Positions 1-12,600 of a stretch of DNA of 36,310 nt are shown here, in pieces. Location of the stretch: assembly GCA_000226015.1 (NCBI GenBank), contig JH152835.1, positions 139,520 through 175,829 of the forward strand, in the 5' to 3' direction. The notes under the pieces were generated by a model. The model saw only the letters and a program-made list of their open reading frames with translations, had not been told where the DNA came from and did not search any database. The position numbers and the translations under genes are program-made. Source of the DNA: Mnemiopsis leidyi. Taxonomy: Eukaryota; Ctenophora; Tentaculata; Lobata; Bolinopsidae. Each line of letters begins with the position of its first letter. Position 1 is the stretch's first letter.

Positions 1-265
1 CAATGTCGCCATTGTCGGTACCATTGTCGGTACCATTGTCGCCATTGGTACCATTGTCGCCATTGTAATTCCAAATTATCCATTCACTCTGAGTGGTGAT
101 CGTGAAAGAGGTATGGCCATCGAGTGGTTCCAATGGATCCATTATAAATGATCCATTGGCACCAATGGCAATGGGGACCACCATTGGCACCACTGACCTC
201 ATCGCCATTGGAACATCCATTTGTTCCATTGAGTGGATCCATCGGCGCCAATTGCCCCACTCACC
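1..265. repeat. CCATTG-rich satellite-like repeat
   Basis: Short imperfect units built on CCATTG/CAATGG. The first 65 bases alternate CCATTGTCGGTA and CCATTGTCGCCATTGG; later units include GGATCCATT and GGCACCAATGG. A segment at about 208-250 (GGAACATCCATTTGTTCCAT followed by a GGATCCAT core) recurs in inverted form at about 36205-36262 near the other end of the window. An open frame crosses it only because the repeat lacks stops in that frame, so I do not call a gene. Confidence 0.75.
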
Positions 266-280
266 AAACCATATGACCCT

Positions 281-565
281 TTTCTTAAAAGAAAACAAGT
301 CTCCAGATGGTCCTTATTTAACTCTCAATCACAGTTTCCCTGTTACTGCTGTCTCATGCACCAGGTACATTTTTTGTTACACCTGTACCCAGGCTTTTAC
401 AGTTATGCTGAAGTTGCTGCTGGAAGTTTCTAGATCTCTTGACGGAGACCCTCCTCATTCAACCCTCAATTACAGTTTTCCTGTCATTTGGCTGAGTCGA
501 CGGAAGAAGATTGCATAGGCAAATGCCCTTAGCCCACTCCTCTAGGATTGCCGGATTTGCTTATG
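281..565 (-). repeat. Interspersed SINE-like repeat, inverted copy
   Basis: The reverse complement of about 367-560 matches about 34765-34965 over roughly 190 bp with moderate divergence. Shared landmarks are a GTTACACCTGTACCCAGGCT stretch, a TCTAGATCT core, GGCTGAGTCGAC with GAAGAAGAT, and the end TTAGCxCACT.CTCTAG. The part next to 281-360 (CTCAATCACAGTTTCCCTGT) is an imperfect tandem copy of the piece at 465-485 (CTCAATTACAGTTTTCCTGT). This copy seems to lack the tRNA-like head present at 34.7 kb. Confidence 0.7.
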
Positions 566-616
566 TTTATCTATGTTTTTTTAACTTCAATTCAAGTTTT
601 TTCGAAAAATAGATCT

Positions 617-646
617 AACAATATCTATATCTATATAGATATTGTT
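617..646. repeat. Inverted repeat upstream of urocanase start
   Basis: Arms AACAATATCTATAT and ATATAGATATTGTT are perfect reverse complements (14 bp) separated by CT. The feature sits 29 bp before the urocanase ATG, in the 5' UTR or core promoter, and its TATATAG core could act as a TATA-like element. Function is inferred only from position. Confidence 0.6.
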
Positions 647-674
647 ACTATTTACGTCATCAATGAGTAGCACC

Positions 675-3600
675 ATGGATCTTGTTGAGCTATGTTCTGG
701 ACTTCAAGTAAATCCACTCCCCCCTCCTAAAGAAAGAAGCCCAGATGTAGCTCATGCACCAAACAGGAACCATAATCTTTCATCTAGTGAAAGGTAAGTG
801 ACATTGCAGCATGTTGTTGAACTTCACTGCTTTTCAATGAGGAATTATAGATTGATTTGTTTAAGAAGAAACAAGATCTATGTTCTGTTTTATGTCCCAG
901 AGGCGGTCTACTATCATGGGATGGTTGTTCAATAAGTAACTTTTGTAACATTGTTTTAGGAATGCACAACACCAAGTTTTCCACCTCAAATTATGCAGTT
1001 TGCTGAAACATTGTGCTTTGTAGTCTTTGCAATCAAACATGTGTAATTCATTCGATTGCAAGATTTCCAAATTCAATTATAAGTCAATTTCCAAATTCGA
1101 TCTAAGTCTTTAAACACGGAATTATGAAATATTTATCAATGTAATCAGTTACTAGTGTATCAATTAACAATTATACCTCAACCTTTGCAACTAAAAGGGA
1201 GTCTGCAGACAACCTGGCGCCCAGAATCAAAAATGTTTTCTTGTACAATTAAATTGAATAGAGGTATCTATATTGTTAACTGCTTAGCAGGGAAACCGCC
1301 ACTAGATATTGACTGCATCCAATTTACTGTCTCTCTTGATGTACCTTTATTCCATTTACTCCTGCCCTAAAATCAATTAGGTGCAAGGTTATTCATAGTT
1401 TATCCATTTGACTCTGTAAGTCTCTGATTTTACACCGTTAATCTGTGATTTAATTTTCTACAACATGCTTTGCTACGGAACGGTATTCTTGGGGAAGCGT
1501 CTCAAATTTTTGATACTTAGACACATCATTCCTCAAATTTTATGGGCCCTAGCTTAGTTCTCGGTAGTGAAATACTCTCAAATTGTCCTATGGATACAGA
1601 TTGATCTCCAAAAACAAAGGTAGGAGCCTTACATTTAGTGAAAAGGGGTTTAAAATTTGAGACACCTCCCCACGAATACCGTTCCTAATTATATTGTGAT
1701 GTATTATGTTCTAATTGCAATTAAGTTTCTTATTGTTCAGGCTGCAAGCAATCAAAAATGCTTTGCGCTATTTCCCTAAAGTGTGTCACAACGAACTGGC
1801 CCCTGAGTTTGCAAAAGAACTTGACGAGTTTGGACACATCTATATGTACAGGTATGGTCAAATTAATCACATTTTCCCTTCATTCGATTTTTTTCTGAAA
1901 TTAACAATTAAAATTTTCTTTCTTTTACAATTACAATTCCCTTTCTTTAAATTAATTAAGTTAAATACAAACAGAAACAATAAGATGATCTTATTTTGTT
2001 TGTGTGTCGACTTCAGTATTGTACAATCAACTCTAATATTCTTACATTTGTATTCTCACGTTAACATTAATATTGCTGGTTATTTTAAGATAAGTTAAAG
2101 TTAGGTATCAGCTCAGGTTGTTCATCAATTTAATTCAAAGCTTCAGCTGAAGTCTGGGCTAAGTGGTATCAAATATTGAACAATAAACTAATAAGTTTCA
2201 AATTAATGAAATTGCTCTTAAATTTACGGGATAAATTTCCTTATCATAGTTAAGAATTTAAATGCTTTTCAATGTATATTGTACATGAAATACTCGTCGT
2301 GTGCAATATGTATGTATCAATAATATCAATAAATAAATCTTCAATTCATTAATAGATTTATGGCAATTTATGTCTATGTGCATGTTGATCGCAATATTTA
2401 GCTATCATTGCCATAACATGGAAGTCCAGAGGTCCAATGGACGGGGCCATCCCCGAACATGCTGCATATCCAGAGTGCATGATCGTATTCTCCCCCTTGA
2501 GGTGTCTGCATAATACAGTGGCGTTGAATTACTGATGATATATGATAAAGCTGCAAAATAAATTCGAAAGGGCGATAAGATAGAAGCACAACTACTTATC
2601 CTTGTTTAATACCTTACCGTTAATATTTTGTAAATGCTCGTTTCAGATCATGGAAAACCTGATTAATTCTCAATCAACATACTTAATTCCAATAGCATGA
2701 CCGATCTCATGTGTGAGGATCTCATTCAGGACCGCATAGTTAATTTCGTGTCCATAATCGTAATGATTCGTTTGTAGGTCATCACAGCTCTTTAGCCACA
2801 GCACACGTGCGTTCATGTGTACTTCCGACCCTGAAACAAAGGTCACAATGTCAACTCACATCTTGATCACCGTAGCATATATGGCCAGGAGTACAGCCAC
2901 TGTACTAAACGTATATTTTGTCGTGGCTCGCTCAATTTCACAAAAATCCTTGACTTGCGGGCAGTTTACGTGAAGTTAGGTTGTATACTTGCTGACAGTA
3001 TTAATAAGATAGGCAATCTTCATGATAATCAGTAGTCAATGACTAAACATGGTTATTTGACATAAGATAGCGACTGGACTTGGGACCAGTTCACAGTACA
3101 GTACATTAATGCCCTCTGAATACCATCCGCTAGCTCAAATTATTTGTATAATACTAATAGTACAATAGTGGTATTACCGTATATAATAGTGGTGTTGAAA
3201 GCATTATTCTAGTTAAGGATATCTCACCACCGCTTGGATTGAAGGTATGAGCTAAAACGTGGTTAGACTCTGGGAACGCTTCTGTTACTAAACATGGAGC
3301 TCTAACACATTTGTGTTTCCCTTCTTTGAATGAAACCACTATGTGAGCTGTTTCCTTGGAAGCTGCTTGCACGAACCTAAACAAAAGTTTGAGTGTTATG
3401 AAACTTTAAGAATTAATATTGTTTTATGTAGGGTGCTGTACTGCAATTTGCAAAAGTTAGAAATTTCCCAAGATCCTCTTGTAAATATGTTCTACAATGA
3501 CCAGTGCAATTTTCGTTCAAGACATTATATTCGTATAGAAAACAAGTGTATGCCGGAATTAATTACCAAATTTATAACTGTGACGGTACACACGAATTGT

Positions 3601-6600
3601 GTTAAAATTGTACACTGTCAGTATTGTTTTGATAATCAGGGAACTGATTACTCTAATGTATTGTACTCGCACTAGTGCACTAGTATGTTATTGTATACGT
3701 ACATGTTACTGAGTACTGACGGTATATACCTAGTACCGTCAGTTGTACCGTCTATCCTTATATAGATACAGATACAATACGAACAATGATTGTTTGCCAA
3801 AAGCCAATAATACAAGGAATTGCCCAAGTCTTCAGAGATCAGATAAATTTACCGGAGAGAGTTGTTGGAAGCCCTGGTCCAGGCCCCAAATGAGATGTCT
3901 ACTTGATCTCGAACTTCCTCAAATGTCATGGTGGTTTGGGGAGGGTAGTTCTCCAAACTGTACGTTATCTCGTGTTCATCTCCATTCCCGCACAGCGGCT
4001 ACAAATTAAGTGTCTAGTTATGTTCTGATAGATAACGAATTCAGTCGGTCGTGTTCCGTAGTACGATAATTTGCTGAGTTTTGAATGATTAGTTTTAAAA
4101 GTTAAAACTTTCTTACTTGGTAGAAATACAGCCTATGGTCTTCCTCCGAGGTTTCACAAATAAACAAAAAACAACCAGTAAAAACAAGCAATCTAAACGC
4201 GGCAAAGATATGCATAGTACCAGAAGTGAACACGGTACGTTACAACCGTAATATAAAGAATACCTGTGCGCAGCACTAGCGAGCTACTCAAGGTTCAGTT
4301 TCGAGATTCACGTGTTTTCAAGTACAGGACCGCTCCTTGTTGTTCTACGGGATTGTGACCGGTATCTGTAGAACTATCGCGTCAGATAATACTGAAATCA
4401 TTGTGCAAGATGTGCCGAACTTACAATGATTTCTGTTTTAACGTAATTTCTACTTGTTGATTGGTAATTTCGACTTTTACTGTCTTGTTATCGGAGATAC
4501 TAAGGCGATTGGAATATCATCAGCTTAACAAAAGTTGAATATCTACCCTTTTCTAGAACAGCCAACAATAACAGCAGCAGTTGAATATGTTCCTATTCCT
4601 AGAACAGCCAGCCAAGTAATTGACTGGACAACTTCTCACTTTTATATCCCCTGCAATAACAAGGAAATTTATCTTTTTAAATTTTCGCATCTTTCGATGT
4701 TTGAGGTCCGTATTGGAACAAAAATTTTCTGTAGGTATAGTGTATACACAACGCTTCCTCCCTAAGTTCCACACTATGAGAAACACTTCCTTTGTTGCTT
4801 TACTGTTGAGCTACATCTGAAGATCTTCTTCCTCAGGTTCATGCCGGACACGTCACTAATGCGGGCGTATCCCATCTCCGAATACAAGACAAACATAGTG
4901 GAGGGAGCTGCCATCATCCTCATGATCATGAACAATCTGGACAGGAGAGTGGCTCAGTTTCCAGAGGAACTTGTTACGTACGGGGGTAATGGACAGGTAA
5001 GAACTTGTTACGTACGGGGATAATGGACAGGTAAGAACTTGTTACGTACGGGGGTAATGGACAGGTAAGAACTTGTTACGAACGGGGGTAATGGACAGGT
5101 GAGAACTTGTACGGGGGGTAATGGACATGTAAGAACTCACACCACTTGTTACCGGAGTACCGGCCGAAGCTGCGTTACGTTTTATTTGGTCCCCTCCAAG
5201 CAACAAATACTGAGGTAAATCACCTGCTGGGTCACCTCGCAAACAGTATGCTGTAGGTATAAATTAGGTTTTAGCTAAATAGCGTTTTAGCTATATAGTG
5301 CGGTAAGAACTTGTTTCGCACGGGGGTAATGGACAGGTAAGAACCTGAACAGAAAGTCCAAAACATATCCCGATTTCTATTATAATATCATTTCTATGAT
5401 GATGGTATAGTTACGTCAGCAATCGAAATCACATTTTGTGTCCATAAAATCTACAGACGCTAACAAGTTGGATTTAATTTCCCGAATTCCAAATAAGAGG
5501 CTAGAGCTTTTACATCCTATTCAGTCCTACAGAGGTCATTGTTTAGGACATTTATTTAACTGACTTTCATTGCCTCCGTGAGCGACAAAATGAAAGTATA
5601 ACTGTCACCCTTGAATAAACAATGAAACTCTATCTTGCGAAATTTGTCGCCTACATTAAAGCCCCAAAATCTAGACTTAACCAGCAACAGAACGTGGCAG
5701 GTTGAGGAAGCTTGTTTAATTTGTCTGAAATGTTGTGATATATCAAGCTTTATGGACTATAGGAGACGTGGTCAGGAAGGTTCACGAAGTTTGCCGGATG
5801 TAGACACCTTACGGAACGCGCGGGGCCTAACTAAATTTTGTCGTGCTAACAACGACTTTTAAGCAACCACTATGACATAAACCAACCGCGCGCGGCGGTA
5901 ACATACATTTGATTTACTGAGTATCATGTGTACAACATATATCACTTATCAGGATATCGGTGAGCAGTAAGCTATGAACTTTGTCTATGTCAGCTTGTTT
6001 TATCTTCTATTTAATTTCTAGACCAATTCCAAGTTAATTGGTCAACTGATGTTAATTGGTGCCTGATGGTAAAACGTCCATAATAGGTTAATTTAGACTA
6101 ACTCCCACTAGTGCTTAGTGACAAACTCGCGATCAAGTACACATTAATATACCGAAGTTGGGCTTAATGTTGGACTAAGATGGACTTAAAAGTTTGGTTC
6201 TGTAACTTCTGTACACTCAAATCTTATAATCTGTTATCGTAAATTCTTATATTAATATTTCCTTGTTGTTCACATCAATTGATTAAGTTTTAAGCTTGAT
6301 TTAGACAAATTTGTGAAAATAGCGCCTGACGACCATCACTAGACTTGAGGACAAAACGTAGACAATTTTTTCCAACAAACTTTAGATTTTACTTTGCAGG
6401 TTTTTAGTAATTGGGCGCAGTTCAGAATTACTCTCCACTATTTGAGTACGATGACTAATGAGCAAACTCTGTCTATGATGTCTGGACATCCTGCCGGTAA
6501 ATAATACATCTTTTTACCTAATCTTTACTTATTTACTTTATCCCAACCATGAACTATACTTTGAGCCATTGGTTTTCACTTCAGCCAAGATGCTGTGATG

Positions 6601-9600
6601 ATGTTATTATAATGAAGAAAATGAGAATCTTACTATTTTGAACTAAAAAGAGAAAAAGTGAAAGTTTGTGCGACTGAGTGAAATGCGCCACCGTCAATAT
6701 TATCCCACTATCCCAGCTTGAAACTGAACTGCTTCAGGGCTATTTCCCTCACACAAGCGGTCGCCGCGGGTAGTCATCACCAACGGCATGATGATTCCTA
6801 ACTATAGTTCTAAAGACATGTATGATAAGCTGTTCGCTATGGGCTGTACCATGTACGGCCAGATGACTGCTGGTAAGCTTTAGTTCGCTTTGTAAGTACT
6901 TACTACACCGGAAGAAAACTTGCTAACTTGAGATTTTAAAGTTTGGGGGTAAAATTCATCGCTAAACAGAATATTAAACCAGGCTAATTGTGGCGAAGTC
7001 TTTTATCTGGCTAATTTATATTAAATAGAAACATTAACCGCACCAGAAATCAATTTCGAACTTCGCTCCAAACCTTCAAGTATTTGGAAAAGTCAATTTT
7101 CTGGCCATTAAAATTTTTTGGCAGACATTTTGGTTATTGATATTGCAATGCATGTTTGCAACCGCTTTCAGGTTTAAACCTTTATCACTCCTTTGCTTTA
7201 GAGTTAAGATTTTAAACCTTTACCACTTTGAAATTTTGAATATTAGGTTAATCGAAAATTTCGACTAGCGTTAACTTAATGGCATTGTGTCTTTGCAGAT
7301 CGTTGCACAAAAATAATTCAATTTATGTGAATGTCACAGTCCAACCAATACTCCAAAACTTTTTCTCAAATTTCATTGTCTCAATAGGAGGAGTGTTTTA
7401 ATATGTTATTTATTATTAACGCATGTTCGGCGCCACCATGTCGGATTCGAAACATATAAAGCTTTAAAATAATAAGAGGAATAGGTTCATGCAAAATATT
7501 TTCCATAATTGTACAATTCATAGGGCTGACTGGCCACCAAAGTCTTTGAATGTTTGCAAGCAAATATGACTCTACATGTACGGAGTGAAGTGTTCGTTTA
7601 CCGTAGCTTTTAAAAGTCCAAAGCAGACACTAGACTAAGAGGTTCTACTGAACGACCTTAAGTTGTCTTGGTTCTGAACTTTGCTTTTTAACTTTTTAAG
7701 TGAAGAGAAGATTTCATGCTCTCTCCTCAAAAATCAGAAAATTTCTATTCTCGTAGGTAGGTCTACTTTCTTAGGAGTGTCACTAGCACTTTCAGCCGGC
7801 CGACATGGATTGATACTTTTTTGCGGTCATCTCAATCTCATTCTTCCACCGTCGCACTCACGTGAAACCTTACAGAAATTTCATTAAGTCATTGCTAAAA
7901 GTGAACGACCTGCAGTCCTATTTTTCAACAAATCTCATCAGCTTCAGCCAAAGAAGCCACATAAATTTAATTGGAAAACTTTCTGACCTCAAGCCGCAAG
8001 ATGCACAGTCATCAATCAAACTTAAATCACTTATACTTCCGCCCATTTTGTCCCACAATTTTAAGTTCAAACACTGGGACATGTTATCTGTGGCAGGATA
8101 AAATTGCGTTGCAAAGAAACCTAAACTGCGTTCATAAAATAAGCGCTCGGTACTGGTACATATTGATTTTAAACTGTCACAGAATCCATCTTAAGAATTC
8201 GCACAATCTGAATAACGTCTTTGAGACAGGTCGTTTCCCACCAAAACAATTTTAAATTTGTTTGCTCAGTGGCAGTTAGTGAAACAAATACATAGCAGAA
8301 GTAATGGTCCGCGTGATTCATTTATTTAAAATGTTGAGCCATTCATTAATTATTACTGATAGGGGGTTCATGTCCCATATGCTGATAAAACGCACTTCGT
8401 TAGTCTCAGAGATTACCAAAATATTTTGAAACTCGTCAGTCCTAATTTTTACCTTAACATGCTTAACCATGTTAACGTGGCATTGAGCGAATATGTTATG
8501 TTACCGTACAATTTAGGCCTTAGAAACTTCGTAATTTACCAATTTAACTAATGATTTATGGCATATGCGCCTTGCAGCTTAGCAGTTTGATAGATAAACA
8601 AAAGTTTGCCATGCACAGCTCAGCATGATAGATTTCACCAATTAGCCCATAACTGTCATTTCACAAAGTGGGAAAATTCCTTTTGATATTTGCTCATTCA
8701 AAGATCACGCACTGCAGCCAGATTCCATTTTAATCTAGTGGCTACCCATGGCCACCAAGGCTTACACAATCTTCATCTGTATTCGGCTAGAAGACGATTG
8801 AGTGATTAGAAAATGCAAATTATGAAGGCATACTAATCGTATTATCTTATTATGCTAGTAGTGTTGTATGACAATGCATGCGTAAGTTCTCAATTGAGCA
8901 GTGTTTACTGTTTGCTGAGAAAATTTCGCGTTATCTAAAATTTATTCAGGAAGTGTTCCTAAGAGAAGTAAATGTCGAGTTGTTCGAAAAACTGGAAATC
9001 TTACATTTATTTTTCATGAGAATATTGGAGAATTTATCATAAATATTCTATGTTACCGGCTAAACGTCTGTGCCACGACAAACCCAACAAATCTGGGTCT
9101 ACTTCTATTTTCGGCTCTGTTACCTTTGATAAAACTTCAAAGTAAAATTGATTCCTACCCAAACCTCAACCTCCGTCCACCAGGGAGCTACTGCTACATC
9201 GGGCCACAAGGTATTGTACACGGGACCACAATCACGGTGATGAACGCAGGGAGGAAGTACCTGGGACCAAACAATATGGCCGGGAAAGTTTACGTTACCG
9301 CTGGTTTGGGTGGCATGAGTGGAGCTCAGGGTAAAGCGATCGTCATTGCTGGATGCATAGGAGTTGTTGCAGAGGTGAGTAGAGAATTCGTGACATGAGG
9401 TGAGATTTAATAGGACAGGTAATGTTGGATGGCCCTTACATATTTTCATATTGTTAGACATTACGTTTGAACGACGATTTCAACACTTTTAGAATATAAT
9501 TATCTTTACGGATAAATTATCATTCAAATTGTATTACTATACGAGATGTATCAGGCTTGAACAGTTTGTAAGAAAATATTCTGTTGGCTAGATTTACATA

Positions 9601-12600
9601 TATGTAAATCTAGCCAACAGGATATTTTTTTACTGGGTTCTGTAGTAAATCCTGTCAACAACTGAATTACCATTGGGTAGTATCAAAAAACTTTTTAAGG
9701 TGTCCAGAGAGGCATTAGACAAGAGACACGCTCAAGGTTGGATACAGAAAGTGGTCGACTCCGTTGAGGAATGTATTGAAGTGGTGAAAAAAGCCAGGGA
9801 GGAAAAAGCAGTCCTAAGTATCGGGTAAACGAACCTTTCCTTTTTTAGTTTTAAAACTTCTCATCCTCCAAAGTTAAACTGAGTAACAGAGCTGACATCT
9901 CACCTACGTTTAGATTTGACTTTACTGCACCTCGGCCCGGATACCCCTCGTGTTAAATATTAAACATTGTCCCTAATTCCGTGGAGGTTAAGTGTTAACA
10001 TGTAATTCTAACCGGTAGGTTTTACGGAAACGTAGTGTCACTGTGGGAAGGGTTTGCGGAGTACACAGAGCGGACTGGGGAGAACTTGGTAGAACTTGCC
10101 AGTGATCAGACCTCTCTCCACAACCCTTTCAATGGAGGATACTATCCCGTGCAGCTGTCTTACGAGGAGAGCAATGTCATGATGAATCAGGATCCTCCCA
10201 AGTTTAAATCACTGGTCCAGGAGTCCTTGCGGAGGCACGTCAAGGCGGTTAATTTTCTCTGCGGTCGGGGAATGAATTTCTGGGACTATGGGAACGCTTT
10301 TCTCCTTGAGGTTGGTAGACTTATAGTTTTTGCTTGACACTTTAACAGCTTCCAGCAACTTAACAAGGTGCAAGATCTTGACGTGCAAGATCTAGAACTG
10401 TCATATGTTTTTCTTGTTTTTAAAAATAAGAGATTAAAGTAAATTGGGAAAATACAATAATTAAATAGCAAAGTAACAATGTCACACATCAAATATAAAA
10501 ATTGCCATGCTTAATAAAATTTGGTTTTATGATAAGATAAAATTGCAGTTTTAAATTCATTCAATAGTTCATAACGAAACGCTTTCTCTCAAATAACAAT
10601 TTACGATAAAAAAGAAATAAAATTATTTCATATTTCAAGAAATAAAATTATTTCATATTTCAAGTCTTTAATATAATAAATTCTCTCTTATCGCAACTTA
10701 TTATATAAAAGCGTCCACAGCATTAGTCATTACGCAGTATTCATTTAAAAATTTACCTAGATTGTTGGTATAAATCACTGTTCTTGGTCACTTTTAGAGG
10801 GATTGATTGTTCTCGGCGTGCAGTCTGTGCTGTCGAACTTCAGTTTCTTTATTTTCACCACTTGTATCATGGCCATGAAACAATTCAACAATCTCAATCG
10901 CCTATTCAGCGTCAAGGAAGGGTGGGTCACCCTGGTAGGGACAGCCGGAGTTGTAGACAGCTTCCTGGAAGTCTCGTTTAGACCCACATCCGAGGTCCGG
11001 AAGGAACTTCCTGGAGACGGAGAATCCAGCAACCTCGCAGTGCTGGGCAAGAGTGTGAGCGTAGGCGCAGATAGCGTCGCCGGTGTAGCGCGACACATCT
11101 GTAGCACACCCGTCGACAATACAAGAGTCCCTGTAGAACTGAGTGTCGATGAAGTCGGCACACTCCGAGAAAGCATCTGACTGAAGGATGTTGTCGCACC
11201 TCTCCTCTACCTCAGCCTGGTTGTCGCAGGTGACGTCACCCTCCGGTTCCTTCACCTCACACCAGTTGTATCTGTAGCCCCAGCTGGACCCAAACTTGTT
11301 CACGTCGTCCCTGGTAAGTCCGAACCGTCCCCGGTACATGTCGTCGCTGGGCTCTCCATTGTTATTTCCACACAGTCCCATCGTCTGGGTGCCCTGGCTG
11401 GTGATGATCTGCACTCCCCAGAACCCGTCAAATACCATCCTCATTCCCGCGTTCATCATGTTCAGCTCGATCGAGAGTCCCGTGTAGGTCAGGATCAGGT
11501 CGTCAAGCTCAACAGGCTTGTTCTTTTTCAGGCGGAACTTCTCACCATTCTGTGCCACGATCCAACCTCTTGTCAGGATGAGGGGAGCTTTACTTCTATC
11601 GTGATGAAGGGTCAGCTGTTCCAGACAGGTCACTCCGTTCCCACATGGCATGAACCGACCTGAAATCAGAGGATGGGGTTAGTTGAGGTGAATAATTTTC
11701 GGTCGCTACACAACTGATTAATTACTAAGGACTGGCATGAGGCGGCTAACTCTTGTATTTCTCTTGCAGTTTATATGGTCTCACAAGGGAGTTAGTGTTG
11801 ATAGAATTTTCAGCGCTAAAAGTGTAAAAAATCTAATTAGTGACTAAAGCTAGCTAGTGGCTAATGAATATGCATTTTGCAAAATCAAGAGAAAAAATTA
11901 AACTTACCAATGAGCATCCAATCTTGAGCCCTTGCTTCCATTGCCAGAACGTAGTCGCAAGCTCCCATAAAATCGTAAGATCTTCCGTCAAAACTCATGA
12001 TATGCGGATCTCCAAAGATCTTGCAGACTTTGGCCTCCGGATCGAAGATAGCGTTATCATCCTCTGCACGGTTCACGATCACTTCAACCTCTTTAGAAAT
12101 TACCTTCTTGTTGCACTGGAAAGCGACAGCTCTGTAGGTCCCAGCATCGCTCTCTTGGACAGCCTGCACGATGTACTCACTGTCGTCACTAACCTTCTTC
12201 TGTCTGCCGTTCTTCCTCTCCTTGACCCATCTCAGGTCAGTGGGACCAGGAGTTCCGGTGTGAGATACAGTCAGGGACAGAGTTTCTCCCTCAGTCAGTT
12301 CGATCCTGGTGGCAGAGACTGTCAGCTCCAACTCGTCAACCCGACATTCTCCGTGGTTGACAAATACCAGAGGGATATTGTTCTCACAGCTGTGCAGCCT
12401 CATGCTGCACGAGTTGTAGTAGGTCTGACAATCAGTAGCACAGATTGGTTGGTAGGTGGGGTCCTCGCAGGGTTTACATCGGCATTCCGTCGTTAGGGTC
12501 TCGTAGTCAGCGTGGCAGAACTTTCTCTTGGGGCATCGCACACCCTTGCAAAGATCGGCCTTGACATCAAGGAAAGCCCTGCTGAAAGCAACTCCGTGTT

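Noticed and set aside
93..518. 141-residue open frame at the left end
   Set aside because: It runs across satellite and SINE-like repeat sequence and the peptide has no domain character.
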